Origin: Hydractinia symbiolongicarpus
Taxonomy: Eukaryota > Cnidaria > Hydrozoa > Anthoathecata > Hydractiniidae
Assembly: GCF_029227915.1 (NCBI RefSeq)
Contig: NC_079877.1
Coordinates: 29,167,851-29,227,850 of the forward strand
Reading direction: 5' to 3'
DNA: 60,000 bases
Positions 34,611 through 43,981 of this stretch are shown one piece after another (within the stretch, counting starts at the first letter, position 1; each line of letters begins with the position of its first letter). The position numbers and the translations under genes are program-made. The notes beneath the pieces are model-generated. The model saw nothing but the letters and a program-made list of their open reading frames with translations. It was not told the origin of the DNA and did not search any database.

Positions 34611-35288
34611 TTATAGTCTATGAAAATATTTGGAACATGCCTTTTTTCTGGAAAAAGCCTTTTTAGAGCTGTTATATCCTTCACACCTTTGAAAAAATAT
34701 GTGCAAAATGAGTTGAGCATATTTTTTGTAAACATTATGCATAATATGGAACTCCCGTAAAAAAATATGCATAATAATATTTTTTAGATAGTTTACTTTC
34801 ACTACCGAATTAAAAAAAAAATCAAAGTTAAGGAATATGCATATGAGCTGTCTCTTGTAAACCTGACTTCTGTCTGTTAATGATTCTGAGCGCGTGTCAT
34901 GTTTGCAGAAAGATGATAGAAGTGCGAACTTTTTGTTTATGCTGAATATGCTTTCATCATTGCATTCTTTACATTGAGACCTCACCCTTTCATGTTTACA
35001 AATCTGGCTACCTTTACACTCCTTGCAGCAAGCCCTCTGTTTTTCATGGGGACAGATCTGACTGCCCTTGCACTCCTTACAATAAGCCCCTTGTTTTTCA
35101 TGGAGACAAATCTGACTTCCCTTGCACTCTTTGCACTGGTCCCTACGCCTACCATGGGGGCATTTGTTTTTGGCACGCCGATTTTTCTTTTTATCCAGGC
35201 AACATATACAGCTTGCTGTTGTTTTTCCATTTTTCAACACTCTAAATTAATCTTTTTTACAATTCCAACATTTCTTGGTTCCCTCCAT
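34611..35288 (-). pseudogene. Cys-repeat zinc-binding protein
   Basis: ATG at 35286-35288; CWNCKKD then a TAA, then a Cys4 ribbon (CICCLDKK) and four tandem units of about 19 residues, each of the form CKECKGSQICPHEKQRACCK. The same unit occurs repeatedly in zinc-ribbon/HNH proteins of giant viruses and Polintons. The repeats end near 34960, and the remaining 350 bp of open frame is A/T-rich with no recognisable domain. It was probably a nucleic-acid-binding nuclease relative. The HNH part is missing. Confidence 0.55.
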
Positions 35289-35372
35289 ATTGACTCGTAT
35301 TTGCCCTTACGACAAACACGAGTTGTGGTCACTAATACTCCACAGAATAATGATAATGGCCGTCTAGTATGT

Positions 35373-36559
35373 TTAATTGAGCAAATACACGTAACAGCGT
35401 ATATCCCCAGTGTCGTTGGCTTTCTTTGTCATGTGGAGTGTAATGCCATTACTCAGATGTTGTGCAGGCCTTCCGGATCCATGGAGGGTATGGTCCGGGC
35501 TTGCTCTAAAATTGATAAACAACGCATATCTCTCGTTGAAAAACTGGCCAATGATCACATAAGAATCATGACTGCTAAAGAGGTTCACGATCTGTTCCAG
35601 GAGGTCCTTGGGTAAAATGGAATGTGAGTACAAATCGTTGAGCTCACCCTCCGCAGTGATCGATCTTGGGGTTGTAAAACACCTCATTCTTTCTGGCATA
35701 GGGTTTCACCGTTGCAGGGTCCAAAAAGAGTAGCAAGACGCTTTTTAAGTTTTTTGCAGGGGTATCGATCTAGAGGTTATAACTGGCATCTGCTTTTTTT
35801 TTTTTTTTGCTTCGGAGTATCCTTTCGTAGGGTAACCCGAAACGACTATACCGTGACATCATAGTGCTCGTGAGACCCTCATGGTTGACTTTGTCATACT
35901 CCAGGACAATATTGGTGATTTTACATGCTGCATCCGCTGTCTTGGAAGCAGTAGACCCCGAGGCTGCCGTACCTCCATCTTTCATCACGTTGCTATGTGG
36001 AGCAAAATGTAGGACAAACTGCAATCTGTTGTATAATCCCGCTTGATAATACGGTAAGTTCCTCGCTAGTTCGAACATTTTACCGAGGGGGGCGGAAAAG
36101 GTGTTCCTATAGGCGGTAGAAATGGCCTTCTCCTCGTCGGCACCTTCATGGTCAGTGGCTTTGACCTGCAAGGCCCTGATGAATTAGATAGTTTTCACGC
36201 TTGAATTTCGGCAGCCACAAGTCTCTGTAGACCGCAAGGGGTTGATAGTCGCTGATATTTTGAATTTCATTGCCGTTTAGGGTGATACGTAGATTTAGCA
36301 CTATACTATTCCCTATGTTGCTGACTAGGGTTCGCTTCATGTTGATCCCCGTCAGCACCAGGTCAAACAGTAGCCTGATACTTCCAGCAAATATGATATC
36401 GTTCTGCCCCAGGTTTAGTTTATCAACATAGAGGTCCTCATTCTGGTTAATTATAAAGGGTACGTGGTTTACCTTGACGCGCTGCCTTCTTCCCTTAATA
36501 CCAAAAAGCTGTTTCATTTCTACGTAGTGATCCAATGTAGCTTCGAATACGATACTCAT
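35373..36559 (-). pseudogene. Major capsid protein relic (double jelly-roll type)
   Basis: Collinear with the intact 423-residue protein at 48665-49936: N-terminal part 36152-36559 (DLYVDKLNLGQNDIIFAGSI, SIVLNLRITLNGNEIQNISD), middle 35770-36171 (PYYQAGLYNRLQFVLHFAPH) and C-terminal part 35373-35699 (FINFRASPDHTLHGSGRPAQ). Frame changes near 36160 and a shrunken segment around 35700-35800 with a poly-T run break it. ATG at 36557-36559 faces the coiled-coil gene across a 33-bp divergent gap. Confidence 0.7.
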
Positions 36560-36595
36560 ATCTTTATTTTAGAGAATTTTTTTGAAATAAAGATG
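36557..36595. promoter_or_regulatory. Divergent start region built from two back-to-back AAATAAAGAT motifs
   Basis: ATCTTTATTT at 36560-36569 and AAATAAAGAT at 36585-36594 are exact complements. Each one runs straight into the start codon of its gene (minus-strand ATG 36557-36559; plus-strand ATG 36593). No gene ends here, so the motif is start-associated on both strands. Confidence 0.6.
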
Positions 36596-37842
36596 CTAAC
36601 TAAGCCAGTATTTGATCACGATCTTCTGGATGAGGAGGGCAGTCCAAATGATAAACCTGATGATACTACAACGCTAAAACCTCCAGCAACGCCAGGGCCT
36701 TCAATGTCAGGAGAACAACAGGCTGTTCCAGGGGCCGGATTTTCAGAGCAGAGGCAAAAACTACTAAAATCAAAGGTCGACGACTTTTACGAACGTCTTG
36801 AGGAGAAGTTGGGGAAGCCTGTTGCAATACCTTACGATGACTTTAGGCTGTAAGGGAAACGTCTTTTTTACAATAATATAGACCTTACAGCATTAATTAC
36901 AAAAGATAAGGGTGGGTTGCGAGGTGCTGGAGAGATGGTCAGGAGATTGAAGGCAGATCTCGTGCGAGCTTTGGGTTTTCCCGACTATGTCACTACACCC
37001 AACAGGGGTAAGGCAGCGGCCCAGGTACTGGGGCAAAGGGTTGATGATATCATTTCGATGGAATCGATAGAGGAATTTGTAGATGCCACGCAGAGGTTTA
37101 TTCAAGAAACTTCATTTGGTGGTGCTGATGAAATTCTCACTGAACGTGAAATAAAAGGGTTTAACCAAGCAGCACAGACTATAAGGGGTAAGTTGAAAAT
37201 CTTGAAAAGCAAGATAATCTTATATGAAAGTGAGATCGATAAAGAAGAGGTTAATTTAAAAAAACTAGAGGCACAGAAAGCTGGGGCAACCAAAGGACAA
37301 AAGGCTAACATTGATATAGAAATAGAAAATCTTAATGATAAGATTGAAAAATTGATAAAACAGAGGCTGCGCAGGATGCCCATAGTTTACTTTTCTCCCA
37401 AACTTACAGCCAGTTGAAGGTCATCAAAGAAACGTTGATGAAAATTGCCGGACATGACACGTCCCTTCTGGAGAAGCTTAAAATCTTGTTCAAGGAGGCG
37501 GGGATCACTATAGCCAGTATAGTCTCTGCTATTGGTCTACTGATAAGCAACCTCGTACTTGCAGCTACAGGGGGGGGAAGCGATAGATGTGCCGCTGGAG
37601 TTGCCGCAGGGAAGGCGTTTGTAGAGAAGCAGCTGGAACAATTAGGGAAATTCTTCAAATACCTAGAAGGTAAACCAGGTGCTGCATTACCTGGGATTAT
37701 GGGTACCATAGTCTCGTTCTTCCTAAGAGTAGCGGCAAAGATTGTGGAATACGCAGCCAAGAATCTGTACATGGCAATCGCTGCTGCCGTTGGATTTGTC
37801 GTGGACTACGTTGAAAAGACGAAAATGTCATCCGTAAAATAA
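36593..37842 (+). pseudogene. Coiled-coil protein with hydrophobic C-terminal region, broken
   Basis: Homologous to 47355-48634. An N-terminal acidic/Pro-rich segment, a conserved KSKVDDFYERLEEKLG, a long Lys/Glu coiled coil (LKILKSKIILYESEIDKEEV), then LMKIAGHDTSLLEKLKILFK. Gly/Ala-rich hydrophobic helices follow (ASIVSAIGLLISNLVLAATG, IVEYAAKNLYMAIAAAVGFV). A TAA at 36850-36852 and a frameshift near 37390 break it. The layout (coil plus membrane-active helices) would suit a minor virion protein, but this is inferred. Confidence 0.55.
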
Positions 37843-37845
37843 GGC

Positions 37846-38361
37846 CTGATCAGAGGGAGATTAGGATTGAAATCATGAACGGTCTGTACAGGATTGAGGA
37901 TTTGGCGGCTATTGTGACCAGTCAGGCACAGGAGAGGATTAACCTCTTTGTCCTACAAAATGGACTCTAAGGCTCCCTGTCGTGGACCGGTACTCGGTGG
38001 TGATTCATAGGCAGCTGCAAGAGCTCCTGGGTCTACCCTACGATCATATTAAAAAGTACTATATGAAGGGTGACTATGATGCATACTACAGGACCAACGT
38101 TTACATTCGACTACGCCTTATTTGCCCTCAGTTTGATGAAGACGACTGCCTACTTGTTTGTAAATAGTCCAAAAGTCTGCCCCTGCTCCCACCAAAGAGC
38201 TAAACGCTTGGGGAGATATGCTGACCTGGAGATCTGACAATCCGATTTACCTTCCTTTGAAGGGCTCCAAGGACCTCCTCGAGTTTATGCTTACAGACGA
38301 ATATCATCACGACAAAAATGTTTCCTTTACCAGCCTTACCATGCATTTGCTTGTAGAATAA
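37846..38361 (+). pseudogene. Penton-like candidate, N-terminally truncated
   Basis: Begins mid-protein at IRIEIMNGLYRIEDLAAIV, with stops and shifts at 37960-37985. It then runs VVIHRQLQELLGLPYDHIKK, stop at 38165-38167, and YLPLKGSKDLLEFMLTDEYH to a TAA at 38359-38361. It matches 45538-46171, which keeps about 53 more N-terminal residues. Position next to the capsid genes suggests a minor capsid (penton) role. No jelly-roll can be proven by eye. Confidence 0.45.
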
Positions 38362-38800
38362 GTGAATGATGTAACCAAGCTATACCCACATTTACCGAGT
38401 GCACTTGCACAAAGCGCTGACATGCCGGAGGAAAATCAGGTCTACAGAATAAAAAAAAATGATGAAATAGAACAGTATCTGCGAGATGAAATCAAGGAGC
38501 GGGACAAACTTGCAAAGAAGTTTAAGATGTATGGCACGTGGGTACGCTTCTGCGATCATGGGATGCTGATTATTAGCATCATTACCTTGGGCGTTGGGAT
38601 CGGGGCTTTAGCCACAGGTCTGGGGGCTCCTCTCTGTATTGTTTGAGATGAAATCGACGATGGAATTAAACTTTGATTCTGCGAGTAGTCTTATATTTCC
38701 ATGTTTCTTACTCTTAACGCCAAGCCTCTTTGAAGCGTGCCGGAGACCTGCTTGTCCTATACCTACACCTATTGTGATACCGCTCATACTACGAGGTCTC
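38362..38800 (+). pseudogene. Membrane/coil protein whose second half is inverted
   Basis: The first half runs on the plus strand (TKLYPHLPSALAQSADMPEE, WVRFCDHGMLIISIITLGVG) to about 38646 and matches 44916-45535. The next homologous segment (VGIGQAGLRHASKRLGVKSK, IRLLAESKFNSIVDFIS) is found on the minus strand between about 38790 and 38645. A local inversion therefore breaks the gene. The start codon position reads GTG, where Polinton 2 has ATG. Confidence 0.6.
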
Positions 38801-38856
38801 GTGTATAGTACCTCACTAAGAAACCTTGATCCTTGCCTCAATTGGCAGGAATAGGG

Positions 38857-39117
38857 TCCGACACCGTGAGGTATTCTATATCGATATTGTTGATGTCTGT
38901 AAAGGTAGCAGTAAACGAGTAGAAAATTTTAGGGTTGACAATTTCTTCTTCAAAAATTTCGGCATCTTCTTCATTGAAATTCAAACTACTTCAGAGGATT
39001 GCTTCTTGTTGTTGTTCATTTTCCTTGTCCCTCTCCGATTCTTGTACTAATGCTAAGGCCATAAGTGGGAGGGAGAGACCAATGCCAGCTAGGAAGGTCA
39101 TCACTACTGCAGTTTAA
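38857..39117 (-). pseudogene. Small protein with N-terminal membrane helix
   Basis: The minus-strand frame opens MTFLAGIGLSLPLMALALVQ (signal or anchor), then an acidic Gln-rich stretch, a TGA near 38998, NEEDAEIFEEEIVNPKIFYS and FTDINNIDIEYLTVSDPIPA before a stop. No counterpart was found in Polinton 2. Its end lies against the inverted segment, so the inversion may be larger than 150 bp and include this gene. Confidence 0.4.
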
Positions 39118-39175
39118 AATATATCGAATTTTGATTGATAGTTAATGCATATTTATTAGTAGTACTTTGAATTGT

Positions 39176-39201
39176 TATCTTACAACCATGGTTGTAAGAT
39201 A
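39176..39201. terminator. Perfect 26-bp palindrome, Polinton 1
   Basis: TATCTTACAACCA followed at once by its exact reverse complement. It lies between two minus-strand genes (38857-39117 and 39232-39578). Confidence 0.55.
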
Positions 39202-39231
39202 CCTTGGTTTCAAACCAACCCCAAATCACCT

Positions 39232-39578
39232 TCACATGGGGCACATGTACTCCGTCTTGAATTGATCCGGTACAAGCCTTATCAAACAGGCATGATATTC
39301 AACGGCCTTGTTGCACATGTCTTGCGTCTTTAAATGATCTGGAATAAACCAGAATATCTCATGGTCCATTAGGAAAGCCTTATTGCACATGTCCTGTGTC
39401 TTGAACTGTCCGGCACCCAACATAGCATGTCTGGCATCTCTCCTACAGCCTTGTTGCAAATATCTTGAGTTTTGAATTGATCTGGTACATGCATGAGCGC
39501 CCAGGGCATATTCTCAACGGCCTTGTTGCACATCTCTTGCGTCTTGAATTGACTCATCCTTATTATCAGTGTTTCCAC
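39232..39578 (-). pseudogene. DUF4116-like repeat protein, fragment
   Basis: Minus-strand units of about 25 residues of the form VPDQFKTQDMCNKAVE occur about five times across two frames (frame change near 39420). Such units belong to the DUF4116 type seen in Polintons, large DNA viruses and some bacteria. Function is unknown. It lies just inside the right terminal repeat. Confidence 0.55.
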
Positions 39579-39599
39579 ATATTCTCACCTTAAAGGGTG

Positions 39600-39852
39600 G
39601 ACATTTGTTCACATCTTACTACGCATGCGTTGATTTTTAATGATTATTAGCGGATATGTGAGGGAATTCCTCTCTATGTGTGCTAGAATTCTTTTTACTC
39701 ATTTGCCGCATACTAAGGACTTTACCTTGAACTACATGACTAAGCACAGAATGGTATCGATTTGTTGGGTTTAACTGTAGATGGTGCGCTTCAGTACTTG
39801 ATGTGCGTGCGTGTGTGCTCGACTGCGCCAGGACATACATTTCTTTATCTCT
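39600..39852 (-). repeat. Polinton 1 right terminal inverted repeat
   Basis: Inverse of 27313-27580. Ends TTCTTTATCTCT at 39841-39852, followed by GTATGA. Confidence 0.8.
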
Positions 39853-39967
39853 GTATGAACATATGTCAACTTCTTGATCTTGAAGAAGAAGAAGAGGAGG
39901 AAAGGATTTTGTAGTCTCTATTTTTTTTAAAGGGATAAAAAATTGGACTTGTCTTAAAATTGTTATG

Positions 39968-40085
39968 TTGAATAAGTAGTGCGCTCGAATAAACGCCGCC
40001 CTTGATTAAGCACCGCCCTTGATTAAGCGCCACACTAAAAAAAGTCTAGTTTTGAATAAGCGCCGCCTCTCTTATTCGAGGATCT
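39968..40085. repeat. CTCGAATAAGCGCC-type repeat cluster, right of Polinton 1
   Basis: Three direct units plus one inverse unit (CTCTTATTCGAGGATC) of the same motif as 27133-27200. Confidence 0.5.
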
Positions 40086-40177
40086 ACTTCATATAAGTTG
40101 CATTCTTGTATTTTTTGAGTAGCTTAAAAAAAGTAAAAATACATTCAACTCCGTCACATTCAATCTACACCAACCGC

Positions 40178-40253
40178 GATCCCAGGGCCTGTAGCGTTTT
40201 TTGCTATGAGGATGTTTCATCCTCATATCAAAAAGCGCTAAAGACCCTGGGAT
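40178..40253. mobile_element. Hairpin element (76 bp, MITE-like)
   Basis: GATCCCAGGGCCTGTAGCG at the left is the near-complement of CGCTAAAGACCCTGGGAT at the right, with TATGAGGATG/CATCCTCATA close to the centre. The whole unit folds into one long imperfect stem, typical of tiny foldback elements. Confidence 0.55.
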
Positions 40254-40254
40254 T

Positions 40255-41110
40255 GAAGCTGAATCTGCACCAAATTTGTTGTTTTTTCTGCATCGTTAAA
40301 TTGACTTAAATTTTATTCATTGATAATCACTTTTAGATGTCAAGAAGATAAATAAGAATGACGGAACTCTCAAAGAGAGATTAAGTCATGTTTTTTTCAT
40401 ATATTTAGAGCTTAAAAGTTATCTCTGTGAACTGATAGCTGTTGAGTCAGACCCTTTTCTTACTAAAGCTTAGAAGTGTTATTCAATAAAAAACCAAATA
40501 AACCATACTTTCTCGACCAAAAAGTTGCTTGGTGGTGGCCTAACATGATAATTTGAAAGAATAAGTAACGCAGTTGCTATAGCAGGAATATAGTTACGGT
40601 AATCGAGGAAGATAGAGATATTTCTTTCCTTCTAATAATTATTGAGCGCGTCATTTAAAGGATTTCTATTTTTTTCGAAATATGACTCATCAAGTAATGC
40701 TCATTTTTAATTAAATTTTATAAGCGAAAAGTATTTTTTTTACTGAAGTTGAATCATGGTTCAATACTATCAAGAATGAAAATCATTATCCCGGAGCGCA
40801 ATGTGAGCAAAAATGATGATTTTCTGAAGACATGCTGTTTTCTTAAGACATACTAAGTTTAGGAAGAAAGACAACAGTCCTACTGTCTTTCCTCTACTTT
40901 AATGCGTCCTCTAATTTGTGCGAATAGTTTTTTTTTCGAAATTTTCTTAACTTTTAGTGCGACACTCTTTTCACTGATTTTTGTATTTTCTCTAATTTAA
41001 TGCGACTATGGTGGGATTTTCCCCTAAATAGAGTGCGAACCAGATAATTTAGGGGACATGTTTTCCTTATTTGCTTTTTCCTTTTCTATGATGAAAAATA
41101 AAATAGCCTT
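40255..41110. other. Gene-free stretch
   Basis: No coding or repeat structure was recognised. Confidence 0.4.
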
Positions 41111-41112
41111 GT

Positions 41113-41412
41113 TTACAAACTTAAGATGGTAACTTCTTTCCCAGTGAATTCCTTTTCCTTGGGATATGGCTTCTTGAATTCGTATACTGTTTGTTTACGG
41201 AGATTCGGGAAATCTACTCGATATTTTCTGACAGCACTTGCAATGCTTGTACTTGATGCATAACGACCAATTTCAGCTTTTTGCTCTGGAGAATTTTTCA
41301 AGTACTTGGTGCTGCGACCTAAAGGAAAAGAAAATAGTTTGTAAAAATATGGTCTTGTAATTGCGTCAATATCTATGTAGCAACCCAACATAGGGTGATA
41401 AAAACTCGACAT
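41113..41412 (-). CDS. HTH-domain exon, transposon-related
   Basis: On the minus strand a 3' splice site (TTCCTTTAG near 41320) opens GRSTKYLKNSPEQKAEIGRY, ASSTSIASAVRKYR, and RKQTVYEFKKPYPKEKEF to TAA at 41113-41115. The EQKAEIGRYA...AVRKY pattern is the N-terminal helix-turn-helix found in many cnidarian transposon-derived proteins. It could be an exon of a domesticated or dead transposase. No DDE domain is nearby on this strand. Confidence 0.4.
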   Translation of the reverse strand: MSSFYHPMLGCYIDIDAITRPYFYKLFSFPLGRSTKYLKNSPEQKAEIGRYASSTSIASAVRKYRVDFPNLRKQTVYEFKKPYPKEKEFTGKEVTILSL

Positions 41413-41466
41413 TTATTGCTTCATTCAAATACTGTCCATATTTAGAGGATACCTTTTTCACAGACT

Positions 41467-42119
41467 AAGGGTGGATTTCCACTTGCGTATTTTTTGCCTC
41501 GGATCGGATCGGATCGGATCGGATCGGAACGGAACGGAAATCAATTAATTTCAATTTCCACTCCAATTTTGACGGCAGAAAAATGTTTGTGTATACAGTG
41601 TAAATAAAAAAAGACATGGGAATGCTAAGTTTGAGATCAAAAATTATTTTGCTTCTTACACGAAAGAAAAATAGAAAAAGAAGAAAAAAAGATGTGGGTG
41701 CGACAAATATACAAAGAAAGAAAACAGAAAGGGGAGTTTCATTTAATGATCAAAGAAATGCAACTGTACGAGCATGTTTATGTTCTATCAATACTTGCGT
41801 ATGAATCCCAGTCAATATGATTTTTAAAGTGATAATTTTGATTCAAACCACTATCCAGATTCGCCATTTTGTTTATTTTTGTACTGCATGGTTTCCGATC
41901 GACGTGAAGTTGTCACAAAATTTTAAGTGAATTTGATTGGTTACTTCTTTAAAGATGTCATTTTTCCGTCTGCAACCATTGGAAAAAGTTGAATTCAATC
42001 CAAATTTCCCTCGGAATGGAAAAGACAAGATAATTTTCGAGTGAGATGTTTGGAAAACGCATTCTCGCATGCGTAGAAAGATTTCCCGATGCAAAAAATA
42101 TGTAAGTGGAAATCCACGT
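41467..42119. mobile_element. Non-autonomous TIR element, about 650 bp
   Basis: GTGGATTTCCACTTGCGTAT at the left is mirrored by ATATGTAAGTGGAAATCCAC at the right (41468-41496 and 42088-42117), both next to a TTTTTTGC/GCAAAAAA run. TAA flanks both ends. The interior has no transposase. It contains a GGATC microsatellite. Confidence 0.6.
41499..41540. repeat. GGATC-type microsatellite
   Basis: About five CGGATCGGATCGGATC units passing into CGGAACGGAACGG. Confidence 0.8.
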
Positions 42120-42459
42120 TAACGTAGAACAATTAAAATTGATATCTTTAAATGCATTTTTATGCGATTACATCTACACACTTATCAATTTTCTCGAATT
42201 TTTTTTAAATATTAACCTGATTTAACAGCTTTCAGCGTCTCAGCCACTGATGCAGATTCAAACCTTCTTTACCGTTCTTTCTGGTTTTTTTTAAAGTGCC
42301 GAAAAAGAACCATTCTTCTTGCTTCCCGATGATTGCAACTGGAGATCAAGTTTTATCACATTCACAGCGTCGTTTTATTTTCGAATTCCAATTGGATTCA
42401 AAACATTCGGTTAGAATAAAAATCTGAATCGCATTCATACAAATATCTTCTATACAAGT

Positions 42460-42918
42460 ATGATTCTCAAGTCTGCGAACAAACAAAACATAATAATGAA
42501 AGAAACTGTGGAAATGGAAATTGCTTCTCGAGGTTGGCATGTTTATGGGAAAACTGTTTGGCAAAGTCCACAAAAGGGGGGAAATTTAACAGCAGAAAAA
42601 GAAAAAAAACCGAGATGCCTTAGATGTATATCCTTATGCCGTAGCTTGGATGCTGAAAAGAAAAAACAAAATAATAGCAGATATTGTAGATCATGTGCCG
42701 CATAAAATTTCGCGATTCATTTGGTACTTCTTCACACATGGTGGAACAATGGAAGGAACTGTGATATCTATTCGACCCATACCGTCACTGATTCCAAGTG
42801 GGGGGTTAAAATAATGCTTATGGCGAAACTAACAATAAATGAAAAAGACACTAGAATACTGAAATATCTGCAGCAAATCATAAGAGAAAACTATGAACCG
42901 AAACTTGAAAATTCTTAA
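42460..42918 (+). pseudogene. HIRAN-like domain relic
   Basis: SRGWHVYGKTVWQSPQKG, then in the next frame ALDVYPYAVAWMLKRKNKI, IVDHVPHKISRFIWYF and GTMEGTVISIRPIPSLIPSG, and in a third frame KIMLMAKLTINEKDTRILKY to TAA. Two frameshifts (near 42613 and 42810) break it. The HVYG...W, H-V-P-xx-ISR and G-x-V pattern matches a repeated cnidarian protein with a HIRAN-like fold (a domain that binds DNA ends in HLTF). Family naming is from memory of the pattern. Confidence 0.45.
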
Positions 42919-42959
42919 TCAATAATTCTCATGCTAAATGCAGTATTATCACTATCATG

Positions 42960-43503
42960 AAAACTTATTTTACAAATAAAATTGCTGAGTTATTGTTTCT
43001 GCCGGATGGGGTAACAGCTCGCTTTTTTCCTCTATTGTTATTTAAACCGAAGTAAAAGAGTTTTGGAAAAGGGTATTACGCCTATATGGATATGCAAAAT
43101 GATTTACCTTGAACTAAGCGTTCAGCCCATTATCACGATTAATTTTTGAAATTACACAGGAACTTTCCCGCAAAATAAAATGTTGCACGGTTGTTTTTTT
43201 TTAACAGGGTAAAAACAGGTTGTAAACTGTGTTTTTATTTTAAAATTTTACAAAAACGTTTCCACAAAATAAAATTTGAGTGATTGTTTTAGCTGCACAC
43301 TGTGTTTTTATTTAAACTAACTTAGAATATATTTTTGGAACAGGGCAATAATGCGTATATAGATGTGCAACCTGTTATACCTGTACTAAGCGCTTTAACC
43401 AAAGTTGTGAAAGTATATGGATGTGCGACATTGTTCACCTGTAATAAGCCTCAGCCTGGAGTAACATTTATTTTTGAACTTTCACTTTTATTATACCCTA
43501 AAC
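42960..43503 (-). repeat. R1 repeat, copy 3, part left of Polinton 2
   Basis: Reverse complement matches the later part of R1 (AAAGTTCAAAAATAAATGTT at the junction, then CAGGCTGAGG, AAACACAGTTTACAACC, TTACCCC). The remainder of the same copy resumes at 56611 beyond Polinton 2. Confidence 0.65.
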
Positions 43504-43756
43504 AGAGATAGAGGAATGTTCGTTTTGGCGCAGACGACGTCGACCAAAGAGAAATTCCTTAAATGCCAGTAACCAACACAAAATAATATTAAACGATATA
43601 TAAATGCCAGTCACCAACACAAAATCATATGAAATCATATATACATTAAATACCAACACAATAATAATATGACGTCATCAACGCATGCGCAAAGACATAT
43701 ACAGTATATACGCTGACTTCAACAAAAATAGAAATCGAGTGAGGAAAATTCCCTAA
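43504..43756 (+). repeat. Polinton 2 left terminal inverted repeat
   Basis: About 250 bp matching 56361-56610 inverted. After the terminal 60 bp come two to three units of AAATGCCAGT(A/C)ACCAACAC with AAAATAATATTA, spaced about 50 bp, then GACGTCATCAACGCATGCGC. Confidence 0.85.
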
Positions 43757-43778
43757 TGCTAGTTACCAGAGTTCTATC

Positions 43779-43789
43779 AAATAAATATG
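43779..43789 (+). promoter_or_regulatory. AAATAAAT start motif of the first gene
   Basis: AAATAAAT directly abuts ATG at 43787-43789. Nothing is encoded upstream except the terminal repeat, so this copy cannot be a 3' signal of a previous gene. The same motif precedes most other Polinton genes. Confidence 0.55.
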
Positions 43790-43951
43790 ACCAAGGAATA
43801 TTGCGACGAATGCGGGATTGATCTTGATAAACATGACAGATGCGATAAGTGTGTACCAAGATTAATTATATGTGGAAAAATGTTGTGTTGGCAACATTAT
43901 ATCATGTGGATCACCTACAATAGTGGATACTGTGTTTGTGAAAATCCATAG
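43787..43951 (+). CDS. 54-residue Cys-rich zinc-binding microprotein
   Basis: Intact frame MTKEYCDECGIDLDKHDRCD and onward, with Cys pairs CDEC, CDKC, C-GKMLC, a His in WQHY, and a final CVC. The spacing suits two zinc sites in a ring-like fold. It is the first gene inside the left repeat and ends two codons before an open frame that leads into the gene at 43982. No family was recognised. No copy was found in Polinton 1. Confidence 0.55.
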   Translation: MTKEYCDECGIDLDKHDRCDKCVPRLIICGKMLCWQHYIMWITYNSGYCVCENP

Positions 43952-43981
43952 TTGGGCTCCAATTTTCATATAAATAAAGGG

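Larger units (their letters stand above)
27313..39852 (+). mobile_element. Polinton/Maverick 1, degenerate, 12.5 kb
   Basis: Bounded by inverted termini AGAAATAAAGAAATGT (27313) and the complement of AGAGATAAAGAAATGT (ending 39852). GTATG lies immediately outside both ends (27308-27312 and 39853-39857), or GTATGA if one terminal A is counted. Inside are relics of protein-primed DNA polymerase, packaging ATPase, integrase and capsid genes. Every gene examined carries a stop, frameshift, deletion or inversion. It is collinear with Polinton 2 in opposite orientation, apart from cassette differences (see findings). No Ulp1-type protease was found. Confidence 0.85.

Noticed and set aside
34974-35615. 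213-codon plus-strand frame
   Set aside because: Shadow of the Cys-repeat gene and the capsid relic on the minus strand.
39232-39578. Regularly spaced repeats resembling a CRISPR-like array
   Set aside because: Units are protein-coding repeats (VPDQFKTQxMCNKAV), too variable in DNA, and the context is an animal Polinton.
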